Shown one piece after another: positions 50,207 through 59,578 of a DNA stretch of 64,000 nucleotides. This DNA is from CAZTQN01 sp964615765 (GTDB taxonomy: Bacteria > Planctomycetota > Phycisphaerae > Phycisphaerales > UBA1924), in NCBI GenBank assembly GCA_964615765.1, contig CAZTQN010000014.1:1-64000 (forward strand), in the 5' to 3' direction. Below the pieces are notes generated by a model. It was not told the origin of the DNA. It did not search any database and saw only the letters and a program-made list of their open reading frames with translations. The number at the start of each line of letters is the position of its first letter. The first letter of the stretch is position 1. The position numbers and the translations under genes were made by a program.

Positions 50207-50254
50207 CCCCCCTTATCCCCTGTCCCCTGACCTCTGTCCCCTGCCCGCTACCCC
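50207..50254. repeat. GA-rich spacer repeat, copy 3
   Basis: Related to copies 1 and 2 (CCCCTGTCCCCTGACCTCTG on the plus strand) and again directly downstream of a permease stop. Confidence 0.7.
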
Positions 50255-51426
50255 TTGAACACGATCGCCGGCTCCAGCCGCATCACCTTCCACAGGCTCA
50301 GGATCGCCGCCACCAGGCAGATCAGCACCACCGCCACCGCCGTGATGACCGGGATCTGCCACACCAGGCGGAAGGCCAGCTCCGTGTTCCCGCTGAGCTT
50401 GCTGAACGACGACGCGGCCCCCACGCCGATCCCGTACCCCAGCACCCCGACGATCACCGCCTGCAGCAGGATCATCCGCAGCAGCCGCCAGTTGCTCGCC
50501 CCCATCGCCTTGAGCGCGCCGAACTGCCGGATGTTGTCGAGCGTGAAGTTGTAAAACGTCTGCCCCGCGATCGCCGTCCCGACGACAAACCCCAGCATGA
50601 TCGTGATCCCGAAGTTGATCGGGATGCCCGTGTACTTCATGAAGTACAGCACCGTCTTCCACGAAAAGTCCCAGGACCGGTACGCAGCCAGCCCCGTCGC
50701 CCGCGTGATCCGCTCGCACAGGTCTTTCTGATCCGCGCCCGGCTGCGCCTTCACCAGCACGAACGACATCAGCCGCCGCTCGCGCGGGGCGTACGTCGTC
50801 GCCCGCGTGTACGTCGTGTACACCACCGGCTGGCTCTGGAACGTCCGCGACACGCGGCACAGCCCCACCACCTTCGCACGCCGGTCGTTGAGCTCCATGA
50901 AGTCGCCGACCTTCAGCGGCACCGGCGGGCCCGTCGGCTTCCCCGTCGCCGGGTCGATCGGCGCCTGCCGCGCCAACCGCGTCGACGCGCCGACAATGTC
51001 CACGATCACGCTGTCCGCCTCGCGCAGATCCTCCAGCCGCCCCTCCACCATCTCCGGCGGGCCCCCGATCAGCGTCGCGTCGTCCAGCCCGATCACGTTG
51101 CACTGCTGGAAGTTCCCGTTATCCAGCCGCGTCCGCAGAATCCCCTTGTACAGCGGCACCGCCCACGCCACCCCCTCCACCCCGCGCACACGGTACAGCA
51201 TCGTGTCCTGCATGGGCTTCAGGTCGTCGATGAACTGCACCTTCGGGTCCATCACCCAGATGTCCGGCTGGGCCGTGTCGGTCACGAACCCGAACGTCCG
51301 CGTCATCAGCCCCACGAAGATCGACGCCTGAAACGTGATCAAGAGCGACGCGAACGCGATCCCCGCGATGATCCCGATGTACTTCGCCTTGTCGCCGATC
51401 AGCATCCGAATCGCCACAAGGTTCAT
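50248..51426 (-). CDS. ABC transporter permease 3 (FtsX/DevC type)
   Basis: 392 residues. Same fold and motifs as permeases 1 and 2 (AKYIGIIAGIAFASLLI; VRGVEGVAWAVPLYKG; VIGLDDATLIGGPPEM; RLEPAIVFKG). Its start overlaps the stop of the CerR-like TetR gene. It has no ATPase of its own and must share the one at 46149 or use one elsewhere. Confidence 0.92.
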   Translation of the reverse strand: MNLVAIRMLIGDKAKYIGIIAGIAFASLLITFQASIFVGLMTRTFGFVTDTAQPDIWVMDPKVQFIDDLKPMQDTMLYRVRGVEGVAWAVPLYKGILRTRLDNGNFQQCNVIGLDDATLIGGPPEMVEGRLEDLREADSVIVDIVGASTRLARQAPIDPATGKPTGPPVPLKVGDFMELNDRRAKVVGLCRVSRTFQSQPVVYTTYTRATTYAPRERRLMSFVLVKAQPGADQKDLCERITRATGLAAYRSWDFSWKTVLYFMKYTGIPINFGITIMLGFVVGTAIAGQTFYNFTLDNIRQFGALKAMGASNWRLLRMILLQAVIVGVLGYGIGVGAASSFSKLSGNTELAFRLVWQIPVITAVAVVLICLVAAILSLWKVMRLEPAIVFKG

Positions 51427-52106
51427 GCGCCACGCCCTCCCGCAGACGCCCGCACCCCCGCGACGCCCTGAATGCCCGCCACGGAGAAGTCCGCGATGTG
51501 CCGCGCCAGCGCGCCCAGCCCCGCGGCGTCATACCGCATGTCCGGGAACAGCCGCTCGATCACCGGCCGATTGTGATAATGAAACACGATCTGCGCAATC
51601 ACCGATCGCGCACACGCCCCCACCACCTGCTCGTCCACCGCCCGCCCCGCCACGTCATCGCCCAGCATCTCGCGCACGATGCCCATCAGCAGATCCTTCT
51701 TGGGCCGGATCGTCTGCTGCACCAGGTGCTCCAGCGCCGCCGTCGGCTCGATCATCTCTCGCGCCATCAGCTTCCCGTGCCACGCCGGCTTCCCGGCGTC
51801 AAAGATCCGCCGCACCATCACGTCGATGAACCCGCGCAGCCGCTCCTCCGCGCTCCCGCCCAGCGCGCCCGGCGGCATCGCGTACACCGTCTCCGCGTCC
51901 GCGTGCGCCGCCTGCAGCACCGCCAGGTACAGCGACTCCTTGTCCCGAAAGTGGTAGTTCACACTCGCCACGTTCGCCCCAGCGCGCCGGCAAATGTCCC
52001 GCACCGTCGCATCGCGAAACCCGCGCTCCGCGAAGACCTCGCCGGCCGCCGTCAACAGCCGCCGCCGCGTCTCCAGCTGCTCAAGTTGAAGCGACGATTC
52101 ACTCAT
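51423..52106 (-). CDS. TetR-family regulator with CerR-like C-terminal domain
   Basis: 227 residues from ATG 52106 (TTG 52115 would add three). Helix-turn-helix at about 18-65 (RRLLTAAGEVFAERGFRDAT, VRDICRRAGANVASVNYHFRDK), then a CerR/DUF1956-type C-terminal domain (KLMAREMIEPTAALEHLV). Translationally coupled to permease 3. An operator lies within its own promoter, implying autorepression. Confidence 0.92.
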   Translation of the reverse strand: MSESSLQLEQLETRRRLLTAAGEVFAERGFRDATVRDICRRAGANVASVNYHFRDKESLYLAVLQAAHADAETVYAMPPGALGGSAEERLRGFIDVMVRRIFDAGKPAWHGKLMAREMIEPTAALEHLVQQTIRPKKDLLMGIVREMLGDDVAGRAVDEQVVGACARSVIAQIVFHYHNRPVIERLFPDMRYDAAGLGALARHIADFSVAGIQGVAGVRASAGGRGA

Positions 52107-52118
52107 GAGTTTCAATCA

Positions 52119-52147
52119 AATGTATCAAACAGTTGTTTCGGCGTCAA
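52119..52147 (-). promoter_or_regulatory. Promoter with internal TetR operator
   Basis: On the minus strand TTGACG (52147-52142) and TACATT (52124-52119) are 17 bases apart. The palindrome AAACA-GT-TGTTT (52127-52138) lies wholly between them, and two TTTGAT repeats follow. A repressor bound here would block RNA polymerase. It drives the CerR-like regulator and permease 3. Confidence 0.7.
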
Positions 52148-52206
52148 GCGTGCGGCCACGGCCATTCTGAACGCGTTATTCTCGGACCTTACGCTCCGCT
52201 TGTACG

Positions 52207-54549
52207 CTAGCGGCCCGGTTCCGCCGACTCGGCCTGCCGCGCGGTCCACCGCGCCCTCGCCGCGTCATCCCCGCACGCCCGCGCCAAGCCCGCGGCGAGC
52301 CGCACGCCCGCCCCGCCCAGCCGCCGCCGTTCGTCCGCCCTCTCCAGCCACGCCAGCGCCGCCGCACACTCGCCGCGCTCCGCATGCCCAAGGGCCAAGA
52401 GCAGCATCGCATCCGGGTCGCCGCGCTCCGCGCCGCGCCCATACGCCGCACGCGCCCCCGCCGCGTCCCCCGCACCGCGCCGCAAACTGCCCACCAGCGC
52501 CCAATCTCCAAACCGATCCGGATCCAGCGCCGCCGCCTCCTCGAGCAGCGTGAGCGCCGCCGCCGCCCCCCCCACTTCCGCCAGCGCTCGCCCCAGGTGC
52601 ACCCGCGCCCGCACCAGCACGGCCCGACCCAACATCGCCCGATCCTGCACGCCCCCTTCCCGCACCGCCCGCAGCCCAACGCCCCGCCGCCGCGCCCCGT
52701 CCAGCGACCACACCCCCGGATCGCCCACCGCCGCGCCATCAAACCGCAGCGTCGGCACGCCCGCCCCGACGCCCGCGCGAAAGAAAACCGCGCAGCGGTG
52801 ATCCATGTCCACCAGCCGCCACCGCTCCCGCTGACCGTGAAGCCGCCGGATGACGTCGACGTCCGCCGTGTCGATGACCGCGACGCCGATCCGCTGCCGA
52901 TCGACCACGCGCTCGAACACCTCCGCGTCGCGCATCGCGCGGACGTACCCGGTCAAGATCCCATCAAACATGCGGCTGTCCATGAACACGGGCAGCCCCG
53001 CCGCCATCAACTGCGAGCCCGTCTTCTCCCCGTTGAACAGCCGCACACCCGCGCCGGCACGCCGCACCACCTCCACCACCGCCCCCAGGTCCGCGTCCGG
53101 ATGCACGCCCACGCCGAACCGGGCCGAATCTCCCTGCTTGACCCAGAAGCGGTCGGTCACCGCCTCAACCCCGCGCCACGCGCACGCCGCGAGCACGATC
53201 ACGCACACCGCACCCGCCGCGCCACCGACCGGCACCCGGGCCCGCCGCGCCAGCCACTCCACCACCGCGGCGATCCCGACGGCGAGCGCTGGCACACACC
53301 CCACCGCCGCCACCCCCAGCGCCCTGACCGCCAGCACACCCATCACCAGCCCGATCACCGCCGCCGCCGACGCGACCACCCCGACCCGCCGCGGCACCAG
53401 CACCACCCCCACCACCGCCCCCGCCGCCAGCACAAAGAACCATTGCGCGGCGACATACTCCCCGCGCAGCATCCACGGCGTGGCCAACTCGCCCGACAAC
53501 TCGCGCTCCAGCAGCGACGCCTCGGCGACGCCGCCGCCGCGCTCGATCGCGCGCCCCGCGCCACTCCACGCCGCCGCCGCCCCGCCAATCGCCGCGGCGA
53601 TCACCACCGCCCGCCAGCCGACGCGCCACCCCATGACCCAGCGCCGCCGCGCCCGCTCGCTCACGCCGCCCCACCACCGGCGCGCCCGCGCCCCGACCAT
53701 CGGGGCCATGACCACCGCCGCCGCCATCGCCCCGGCCGCCGCGATCGGGCCGATCACCATCACCGCCGTGCCCGCGCGGGCCTCAGCCCCGAACAGCGCG
53801 ACCATCCGCCGCACCGGGATGGCCCACACCTGGTACCCGTACGGATTCGCAAGGCTGGCCAGCCCCGCGAGCGCGAGCACGCCCGTCGGGCCGAGCACCC
53901 TTTGCCACTCCCACGCTCCGCCGTCGCCAACGAGCCGGGCCCGCACCTCACCGGCGATCCGCCCGACCCACCACGCGCCCACGAGCCCGAGTCCAATGAC
54001 AAACGTGCTGTGCACGTTCACCCACACCGCAACGATCAGCGCCCCCCACAGGGCCCGGCGCGTGCCAGCCCGGTCCAGCACGAGCATCATCAGCCCGAGC
54101 AGCAGGTAGGTCACCACCTCCGGGCGCATGACCAGGCGCTGGCTGGCGACCATGACCGCGACCCACCCGGCCGCCGCCACCGCCCATACCGGCGCCCGCC
54201 GCACCGCCGCCCACGCCGCGGCAGCCATCGCCCCCACCAAGGCCAACACCTTCAGCACCACCAGCCCCGATTCCCCGATCACCCGGTCGATCTGGTCAAG
54301 TGCGGCACAATACCCCCAGGAAGCGGTGATCACCGGCTTCCCAAGCCGCGTGTGCATCCACCGCTCGGTCACCGGCAGCCCGTGCTCCCAAATCGCCCGC
54401 CCGACGGCCCGTTGCCACCAAAAATCGGGGTCCTTGATCTGCGTGCAGGCCAGGAGCGCCAGCATGCCCGCCACCCCGCCCAGGGCCAGCGGGCCGAGCC
54501 ACCGGGGGCGTTGCACGATGCCCGGAATGTGCTGGTCGGCCGCCGCCAT
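52207..54549 (-). CDS. Large multi-pass membrane protein with TPR-like tail
   Basis: 780 residues. About ten to twelve membrane helices lie within residues 18-455. The first periplasmic loop has DPDFWWQRAVGRAIWEHG, resembling the acidic motif of polyprenyl-linked sugar transferases (ArnT/PMT type). A soluble region (about 460-600) is followed by TPR-like helices (about 625-770). A role in glycosylation of lipid or protein is possible but not shown. Ala/Gly/Val content is extreme. It stands alone. Confidence 0.75.
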   Translation of the reverse strand: MAAADQHIPGIVQRPRWLGPLALGGVAGMLALLACTQIKDPDFWWQRAVGRAIWEHGLPVTERWMHTRLGKPVITASWGYCAALDQIDRVIGESGLVVLKVLALVGAMAAAAWAAVRRAPVWAVAAAGWVAVMVASQRLVMRPEVVTYLLLGLMMLVLDRAGTRRALWGALIVAVWVNVHSTFVIGLGLVGAWWVGRIAGEVRARLVGDGGAWEWQRVLGPTGVLALAGLASLANPYGYQVWAIPVRRMVALFGAEARAGTAVMVIGPIAAAGAMAAAVVMAPMVGARARRWWGGVSERARRRWVMGWRVGWRAVVIAAAIGGAAAAWSGAGRAIERGGGVAEASLLERELSGELATPWMLRGEYVAAQWFFVLAAGAVVGVVLVPRRVGVVASAAAVIGLVMGVLAVRALGVAAVGCVPALAVGIAAVVEWLARRARVPVGGAAGAVCVIVLAACAWRGVEAVTDRFWVKQGDSARFGVGVHPDADLGAVVEVVRRAGAGVRLFNGEKTGSQLMAAGLPVFMDSRMFDGILTGYVRAMRDAEVFERVVDRQRIGVAVIDTADVDVIRRLHGQRERWRLVDMDHRCAVFFRAGVGAGVPTLRFDGAAVGDPGVWSLDGARRRGVGLRAVREGGVQDRAMLGRAVLVRARVHLGRALAEVGGAAAALTLLEEAAALDPDRFGDWALVGSLRRGAGDAAGARAAYGRGAERGDPDAMLLLALGHAERGECAAALAWLERADERRRLGGAGVRLAAGLARACGDDAARARWTARQAESAEPGR

Positions 54550-54683
54550 GCCCCGCAGCGTACCGCCCCCGTCCTGACAGCGCGCGGGCTTGCACGGTGG
54601 TCCGGGCTCGGTTATCGTGGGATGTCGCCGCCTCGTGGTCCGATGAACCCGGGCCGGCGACCGGCCTTCATAAAGGAGTACTC

Positions 54684-55595
54684 GTGGCCAACAAGTGGAT
54701 GATCGGCGCCCTCGCGGCGGTCCTCGCCTGCGTGTGCGCGTCTCGCACGCTCGCTCAGGGCAGTCTGCCCGACGGCGACATTCCCGGCAACGTTCTCCGC
54801 GCCACCTGGCGCGGTGCGGACACGGCCTACAGCGCCGTGCAGAGCGAGATCGCGGCCGCCATGGACCGCGTGTTCGACAGCCGCAACACCCCCGCGTCCA
54901 TCCCGGGCTTCACCGCTCAGGGCCGGCGCGACATCCAGACCGCCTTCCTGGAAGAGCAATTCGACTTCACGTCCGACTTCTACTTCCGCTTCCAGCAGGT
55001 TTCGACCTTCTCCGACCTCAACGCGGAGCAGGTGAACGATTTCGGCGAACTCGGCGACCCGATCCTGGACCGGCTGCGCAACCTGCGCAACGTGGGCCGG
55101 ACACAGCTCACGACCTACGCGCGCACGCCGCGGGCCTCGGCCCCCCTGGTGCGCGGCTTGACGGGCAACTACACCATCCGCCGCATGCTCCCGAACGGGA
55201 CGATGTCCAACCCGCTGGCCCAGGTCGCGCTGAACGATGACTTCACAGTCACCGGGAGCGTGGACATGACGGTGCTGATCCGCCAGTTGCCCGTCGGACA
55301 GCGCCCGAGCGTGGACGAGGTCTTCGCCGACACGGAAACGCTGCGCGGGGTCCGCTGGTTCGCCACGGGCGGGCGCGTGTTCCTGGTCGGGCCGGACTTC
55401 AACGTGTCGGCCGCCGCCACCCGTATGACCACCCGCATCCCCTTCACCGGAATCGACCTGCTCCCCGAGGCGGCCAACGTGATCGCGGACAGCGTGCTGA
55501 GCGACACCGCCATCAACGCGGTGCGCCCGGGCATCACCGCGGCCCGGGCGGCGATGCGCGGCTGGACGCTCTACCTGGTCCGCACGCCGAACTGA
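54684..55595 (+). CDS. Secreted hypothetical protein
   Basis: 303 residues from GTG 54684, five bases after AAAGGAG. Signal peptide 1-25 (IGALAAVLACVCAS, cleavage after TLA). The mature part has a helical first half (DTAYSAVQSEIAAAMDRVF; FLEEQFDFTSDFYFRFQQV) and a beta-rich second half. Family not recognised. A strong terminator follows. Confidence 0.75.
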   Translation: MANKWMIGALAAVLACVCASRTLAQGSLPDGDIPGNVLRATWRGADTAYSAVQSEIAAAMDRVFDSRNTPASIPGFTAQGRRDIQTAFLEEQFDFTSDFYFRFQQVSTFSDLNAEQVNDFGELGDPILDRLRNLRNVGRTQLTTYARTPRASAPLVRGLTGNYTIRRMLPNGTMSNPLAQVALNDDFTVTGSVDMTVLIRQLPVGQRPSVDEVFADTETLRGVRWFATGGRVFLVGPDFNVSAAATRMTTRIPFTGIDLLPEAANVIADSVLSDTAINAVRPGITAARAAMRGWTLYLVRTPN

Positions 55596-55640
55596 CGGCC
55601 GCTCCGCCCGCACACGGGCGTTCACCACCCAAAAACACTC

Positions 55641-55671
55641 CGCGGGCGTGGCTCACCAAGCCACGCCCGCG
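55641..55671 (+). terminator. Intrinsic terminator
   Basis: CGCGGGCGTGGCT (55641-55653) pairs perfectly with AGCCACGCCCGCG (55659-55671), 13 bp around CACCA, followed by TTCCTTCT. Placed between convergent genes, 46 bases after the secreted protein stop. Confidence 0.85.
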
Positions 55672-55694
55672 TTCCTTCTGTCGTCAATCGCGGG

Positions 55695-56126
55695 TCAGCC
55701 CCGCTGGCGGGACTGTTCGAAGCGCACGCGCTCGATCAGGTCGCTGTAGAACCGGTGCAGGATGTCGTCGGTCTCGAAAGCCCGCACCATCGCGGCGATC
55801 ACCTCGGGCGTGGCGCTGGTGCCGGCGACGTCCGCGGCGATCTCGGCGAGCACTTCGGGCAGGATCTGCTCCGGCGAACGCCCGGCCCGCAGACGCTCGG
55901 CGACCTTGGCGGCGAGTTCCGCGTCGGGCTCGAGGCGCATGAGCCCGCTGGCGCGACCGGCGTCCGCCGAAGCCGCATCCGCCGGAGCGGCCTCCGCCTG
56001 GCCCGACGGCTTGGTTGCCGGACGGGGCGTCTGCGGCGTCACCCGCGCGCGGGGGGCGCCCGGCGAAGCCGGCTCGGACATCGGAGCCGCGGGGGGCACG
56101 CCTTCTGGTAGGGAAAAACTGCTCAT
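55695..56126 (-). CDS. Hypothetical protein coupled to a sigma factor
   Basis: 143 residues. The first 60 are a Pro/Ala-rich disordered stretch; residues about 62-140 are helical and acidic (LAAKVAERLRAGRSPEQIL; VIAAMVRAFETDDILHRFY). No family recognised. The start overlaps the stop of the sigma-factor gene (ATGA), so a regulatory link, such as an anti-sigma or sigma accessory role, is plausible but unproven. Confidence 0.7.
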   Translation of the reverse strand: MSSFSLPEGVPPAAPMSEPASPGAPRARVTPQTPRPATKPSGQAEAAPADAASADAGRASGLMRLEPDAELAAKVAERLRAGRSPEQILPEVLAEIAADVAGTSATPEVIAAMVRAFETDDILHRFYSDLIERVRFEQSRQRG

Positions 56127-56950
56127 CGGGCACGCTCTCTGGTGGTCGATCGTCGTGAGGTGGTTGCGCGGGCGTCCGGCGTGGCGGCCCCCGCGCCCGC
56201 CCCAGCGCCGGGCCCCGGGCGGCCGGGCGCGTGCTGGAGCAACTGTTCCGGCCCGAGGCGTTCGCGGAGCAGGTCCAGCCCGCGCTGCAGTTGCCGCAAC
56301 GCCGTGCCGCGGTGCACGCCCTTCTGGCGGGCCACGTCGGCGACGCTGCGCCCGTCGAAGAAGACCTGCCGCACGACGTCGCCCTCGTCGGGCGGAAGTT
56401 CGTCGACGGCGCGCCGGATGAAGCGCCGGTCTTCCTCGGCGGCGGCCTGCTCCGGCGGTGTGTCAGACGGGGCCGGCGCTTCGTCCTCAACCCCGGCGAG
56501 CGCCGCCCGCACGATCGTGACGACGCGCTGCCCGGCCAACTTGAACCGGGCCGCCGCCTCGGCCGCGGTGGTCGGCGTCGCGGTGGTCGCGTCGATATCC
56601 GCGGCGACATCGGCGGCGGCCTGATAGGCGGCGCTCATGACCACGCGCCGCGAGCGCTCCCGGTGCGTGCGCCGAACCAGGTCGTGCATGCGTCCGCGGA
56701 TGACCGGGTACGCGTATGTCGTGAACCGCGAGGCGTACTGGTCGGGGCGATAGTGCCGCGCGGCCTCGTGCAGGCCCTCGAGCGCGGCGGCTTCGAGTTC
56801 GTCCTCGCGCTGGTCGGGGGCGACGTTGGCCCGGAACTGCCGCGCGAGTTTGCGGGCGTAGAGCACATAGCTCTCCACCAGGGCCTGCACCAACTCGGGC
56901 GCGTTGTCGGGCGCTCGTACGGGCGTCACGTGGAGATGGTATCGGATCAC
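56123..56950 (-). CDS. Sigma-70 family RNA polymerase sigma factor
   Basis: 275 residues. Region 2: LVESYVLYARKLARQFR, EDELEAAALEGLHEAARHY, FTTYAYPVIRGRMHDLVRR (about 25-100). A long Ala-rich linker (about 105-165) separates it from region 4 (about 180-235: VDELPPDEGDVVRQVFFDG, SVADVARQKGVHRGTALRQLQRGL). The spacing resembles FliA/SigF-type factors. The tail is Gly/Arg/Thr-rich and disordered. It is coupled to the following gene and divergent from the EAL protein. Confidence 0.9.
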   Translation of the reverse strand: MIRYHLHVTPVRAPDNAPELVQALVESYVLYARKLARQFRANVAPDQREDELEAAALEGLHEAARHYRPDQYASRFTTYAYPVIRGRMHDLVRRTHRERSRRVVMSAAYQAAADVAADIDATTATPTTAAEAAARFKLAGQRVVTIVRAALAGVEDEAPAPSDTPPEQAAAEEDRRFIRRAVDELPPDEGDVVRQVFFDGRSVADVARQKGVHRGTALRQLQRGLDLLRERLGPEQLLQHAPGRPGPGAGAGAGAATPDARATTSRRSTTRERAR

Positions 56951-57105
56951 CCCGGGTGCGGCATCGCCCCCTGAGCGGTCGGGAATGCCCGGCCGAAAAG
57001 TGCTCCGCCTGTGGCAAAAATGCGGACTGCAAGCCCGTACAGACCAAGTTGGCGCGATCTTGGGCCGATGGGCTAAGGACCGTCCGCCTCAATGGTTGCG
57101 GCAGG

Positions 57106-58962
57106 ATGGTGCGTACAGGTCCGAGAAGAGGGCCCGTCTTGAGCCAGTCGCGGGACACTCTGAAAACAGGCCAGACGGGGACCACCCCGACGACCGACGT
57201 CCGCGCCCAGATCCGGCGCGTGATCGATCAGGCGCTGGTGCGCACGGTGTTCCAGCCGGTGATCGACAGCCAGGACGGCCTGATCGTCGCCTACGAAGCG
57301 CTGACGCGCCCCAGCGCCGACTCGGGCTTCAGCACGCCCGACGAGCTCTTCCACGCGGCCCACACGGCCGGGCTGTTGTGGGAACTGGAAGAACTGACGC
57401 GGGCGACCGCGTTCGCGACCGCCGTCGACTGGCCGCGCGATGTCAAGCTGTTCATCAACTCCTCGCCGAGCGTTTTCGGCGATCCGCGCTTCGCAAACTC
57501 CTTGGCCCGGCAGGTGAGCGCGTCGGCCGGGTTGACGCCGGCGCGCGTGGTGCTCGAGATCACCGAACACGCGGAGACGGCGGACGACGCGAGCCTGGTG
57601 GACCAGGTGGACCGTGCGCGCCGGCTGGGGTTCCAGGTCGCCGTGGACGACGCGGGCGCGGGCACGAGCGGGCTGAACCGCATCATGGTGCTGCGTCCGC
57701 AGTGGATCAAGCTCGACCGCCAGTTCTGCCGCGACGTGCACCGCGATGGGCTGAAGCAGAACCTGGTGCGGTTCTTCGTGCACTTTGCGCGCAACAGCGG
57801 CGTGAACGTCGTCGCGGAAGGTGTCGAGTCGGCCGACGAACTCGCCGCGCTGATCGCGATCGGCGTGCGGTACACGCAGGGGTACTTCTTTGCCCGCCCG
57901 GGCGATCGTGCCCTGACGACCGATCCGACGTTTGCCGCGGAGATTCGCGAGAAGTGGGCCTCGGTGGAGGCGAGCGTGCCGGAGACGCCGCGCGACTTGC
58001 CGCTGGCGCGACTGTGCCGCCCGCTGCTGGTGCTTCAGGACGCGGCGATCACCTGCGGCGAGGCGCTAGCGCAGGTGGCCCGCCTGCCGGGGCACCTGGG
58101 CGTGGTGCTCAAGCCCGAGCGGGCGATTGTCGGGTGGATCGATGTCGAACGCCTCAGCGCGGCGTGCGTGCAGAACCCCGAGCGGGCCCTGTCGACGATC
58201 GTGACGCGGGCCGACCCGACGCTCTCGCCCGAAGCGACCGTGCCCGACGCCGTCAACGCGATCTGCGCCCGCGATCAGGCTCACCTGGGGGAGCCGGTGC
58301 TGATCGCCAGCGGGAGCGAAGTCGTCGGCGGCATTCGGACCAAGGACCTCTTGATCGCGATCGCGGCGGAGCACCGCCCGGCGTCGTCGCTCCGCGCGCC
58401 GCTGACGGGGCTGCCCACGCGTGTGCGGGCCGATCAGCACCTCGAAGAAATGATCGGGCGCTCGTGCGACCCGCTGCTTCGCCAGAGCAGCGTGTACCAC
58501 GCCGACGTGGCGTTCATCGACGTGCGCTCCTTCGGCGAGCTCAACGCGCTGCTCGGGTATGACACGGGTGACCGGCTGATCCGCACGCTCGGCGAGCGCT
58601 TGCAGCAGGTGGTGGTGCAGGGCGAGTCACGCGTGTTCGTGGCCCACCTCCGCGATGACCGCTTCATGCTCACGGCGCCAGCGGGCGTGCTGCACCCGCG
58701 GCTTCGGGCCTTGATCGACAGTTACGACCCGCGCGAGCCCGACGCGGACCGGTTCCCGGGGCTGGATGGGCGAGCGCTCGGTCTGCGCGTGCTGCTGATG
58801 CCCGATGTCTTCCAGGCCGTGCGGCACCCGCGCGAGGTGTACCGCCTCGAACAACTCCTCCGGCAGCGGGCCCGCGATCAGGAGCGGTCGCTCCCGGTCG
58901 ACCGCTCGATCCTGCTGCAACTCGAGAGCGGCTCGGCCGCCTCGACGCGCTTGGTCGCCTGA
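57106..58962 (+). CDS. EAL phosphodiesterase with CBS-like pair and degenerate GGDEF domain
   Basis: About 618 residues from ATG 57106; the start is uncertain (the frame opens at 56956, too close to the divergent gene). The EAL domain (about 35-280) keeps the c-di-GMP and metal residues: YEALTR, NSSP, LEITEH, VDDAGAGTSG, IKLDRQF, VVAEGVES, TQGYFF. A CBS-like pair follows (about 300-430; HLGVVLKPERAIVGWID, PVLIASGSEVVGGIRTKD). The last domain (about 450-600) has the GGDEF fold (VAFIDVRSFGELNALLGYDTG) but its active-site loop reads LRDDRF, so it is not a cyclase. It should hydrolyse c-di-GMP under control of the C-terminal domains. Confidence 0.85.
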   Translation: MVRTGPRRGPVLSQSRDTLKTGQTGTTPTTDVRAQIRRVIDQALVRTVFQPVIDSQDGLIVAYEALTRPSADSGFSTPDELFHAAHTAGLLWELEELTRATAFATAVDWPRDVKLFINSSPSVFGDPRFANSLARQVSASAGLTPARVVLEITEHAETADDASLVDQVDRARRLGFQVAVDDAGAGTSGLNRIMVLRPQWIKLDRQFCRDVHRDGLKQNLVRFFVHFARNSGVNVVAEGVESADELAALIAIGVRYTQGYFFARPGDRALTTDPTFAAEIREKWASVEASVPETPRDLPLARLCRPLLVLQDAAITCGEALAQVARLPGHLGVVLKPERAIVGWIDVERLSAACVQNPERALSTIVTRADPTLSPEATVPDAVNAICARDQAHLGEPVLIASGSEVVGGIRTKDLLIAIAAEHRPASSLRAPLTGLPTRVRADQHLEEMIGRSCDPLLRQSSVYHADVAFIDVRSFGELNALLGYDTGDRLIRTLGERLQQVVVQGESRVFVAHLRDDRFMLTAPAGVLHPRLRALIDSYDPREPDADRFPGLDGRALGLRVLLMPDVFQAVRHPREVYRLEQLLRQRARDQERSLPVDRSILLQLESGSAASTRLVA

Positions 58963-59017
58963 CGCGGCGGTCACGATCGCGGACCTGTTCGAACGCTGCC
59001 CCACCTATCGTCGCGGG

Positions 59018-59524
59018 ATGACCGCGCCCGCACATGCCAGCGCCGCCGGGCCTGTCCCGCGGATAGCGCCACGATCGCCGGGTTCCGAACGGGCCAGCGC
59101 GGGGCGGACGGATCGCGTGTTCGCGGGCATCTCGGCGGCGGCCCTGCTGACGCTGCTGGGCGTGGCGGCCTGGCTGACACCCGCAGCCAGCGGGCACGGG
59201 ACGCACACGGGGCTGGGCCTGCCAACGTGCGGGTGGCTGATCGCCACCGGGCGGCCGTGCCCGACCTGCGGGATGACGACGGCGTTCGCCCACGCGGCGG
59301 ATTTCAGCCTGCTGGACTCGGTCGTCGCGCAGCCCTTTGGGGCGATGCTGGCGCTGGCGAGCGCGGTCGGGTTCTGGGGGTGTCTGCACGTGGCGGTGTT
59401 CGGTTCGCGCCTGGGCCCGATGGCGGGGCGGCTGCTCCGGCCGCGGGTGCTGTGGGTGCTGGCGGGGCTGGGGCTGGCGGCGTGGATCTACAAGACGGTC
59501 GCGATGGGGAGCGCGGGGGTCTAA
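59018..59524 (+). CDS. DUF2752 membrane protein
   Basis: 168 residues. The DUF2752 signature CPTCGMTTAFAHA is clear (near residue 87), with an additional Cys in GLPTCGWL. There are about three membrane helices (VFAGISAAALLTLLGVAAWL; GAMLALASAVGFWGCLHVAV; VLWVLAGLGLAAWIY). The function of the family is unknown. Start ATG 59018; it leads a run of closely spaced plus-strand genes. Confidence 0.88.
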   Translation: MTAPAHASAAGPVPRIAPRSPGSERASAGRTDRVFAGISAAALLTLLGVAAWLTPAASGHGTHTGLGLPTCGWLIATGRPCPTCGMTTAFAHAADFSLLDSVVAQPFGAMLALASAVGFWGCLHVAVFGSRLGPMAGRLLRPRVLWVLAGLGLAAWIYKTVAMGSAGV

Positions 59525-59578
59525 AGTCTCGCCCGCCGCGTACGGGAACCGGGGGCCACCGCGGGCGAATCCACCGAC

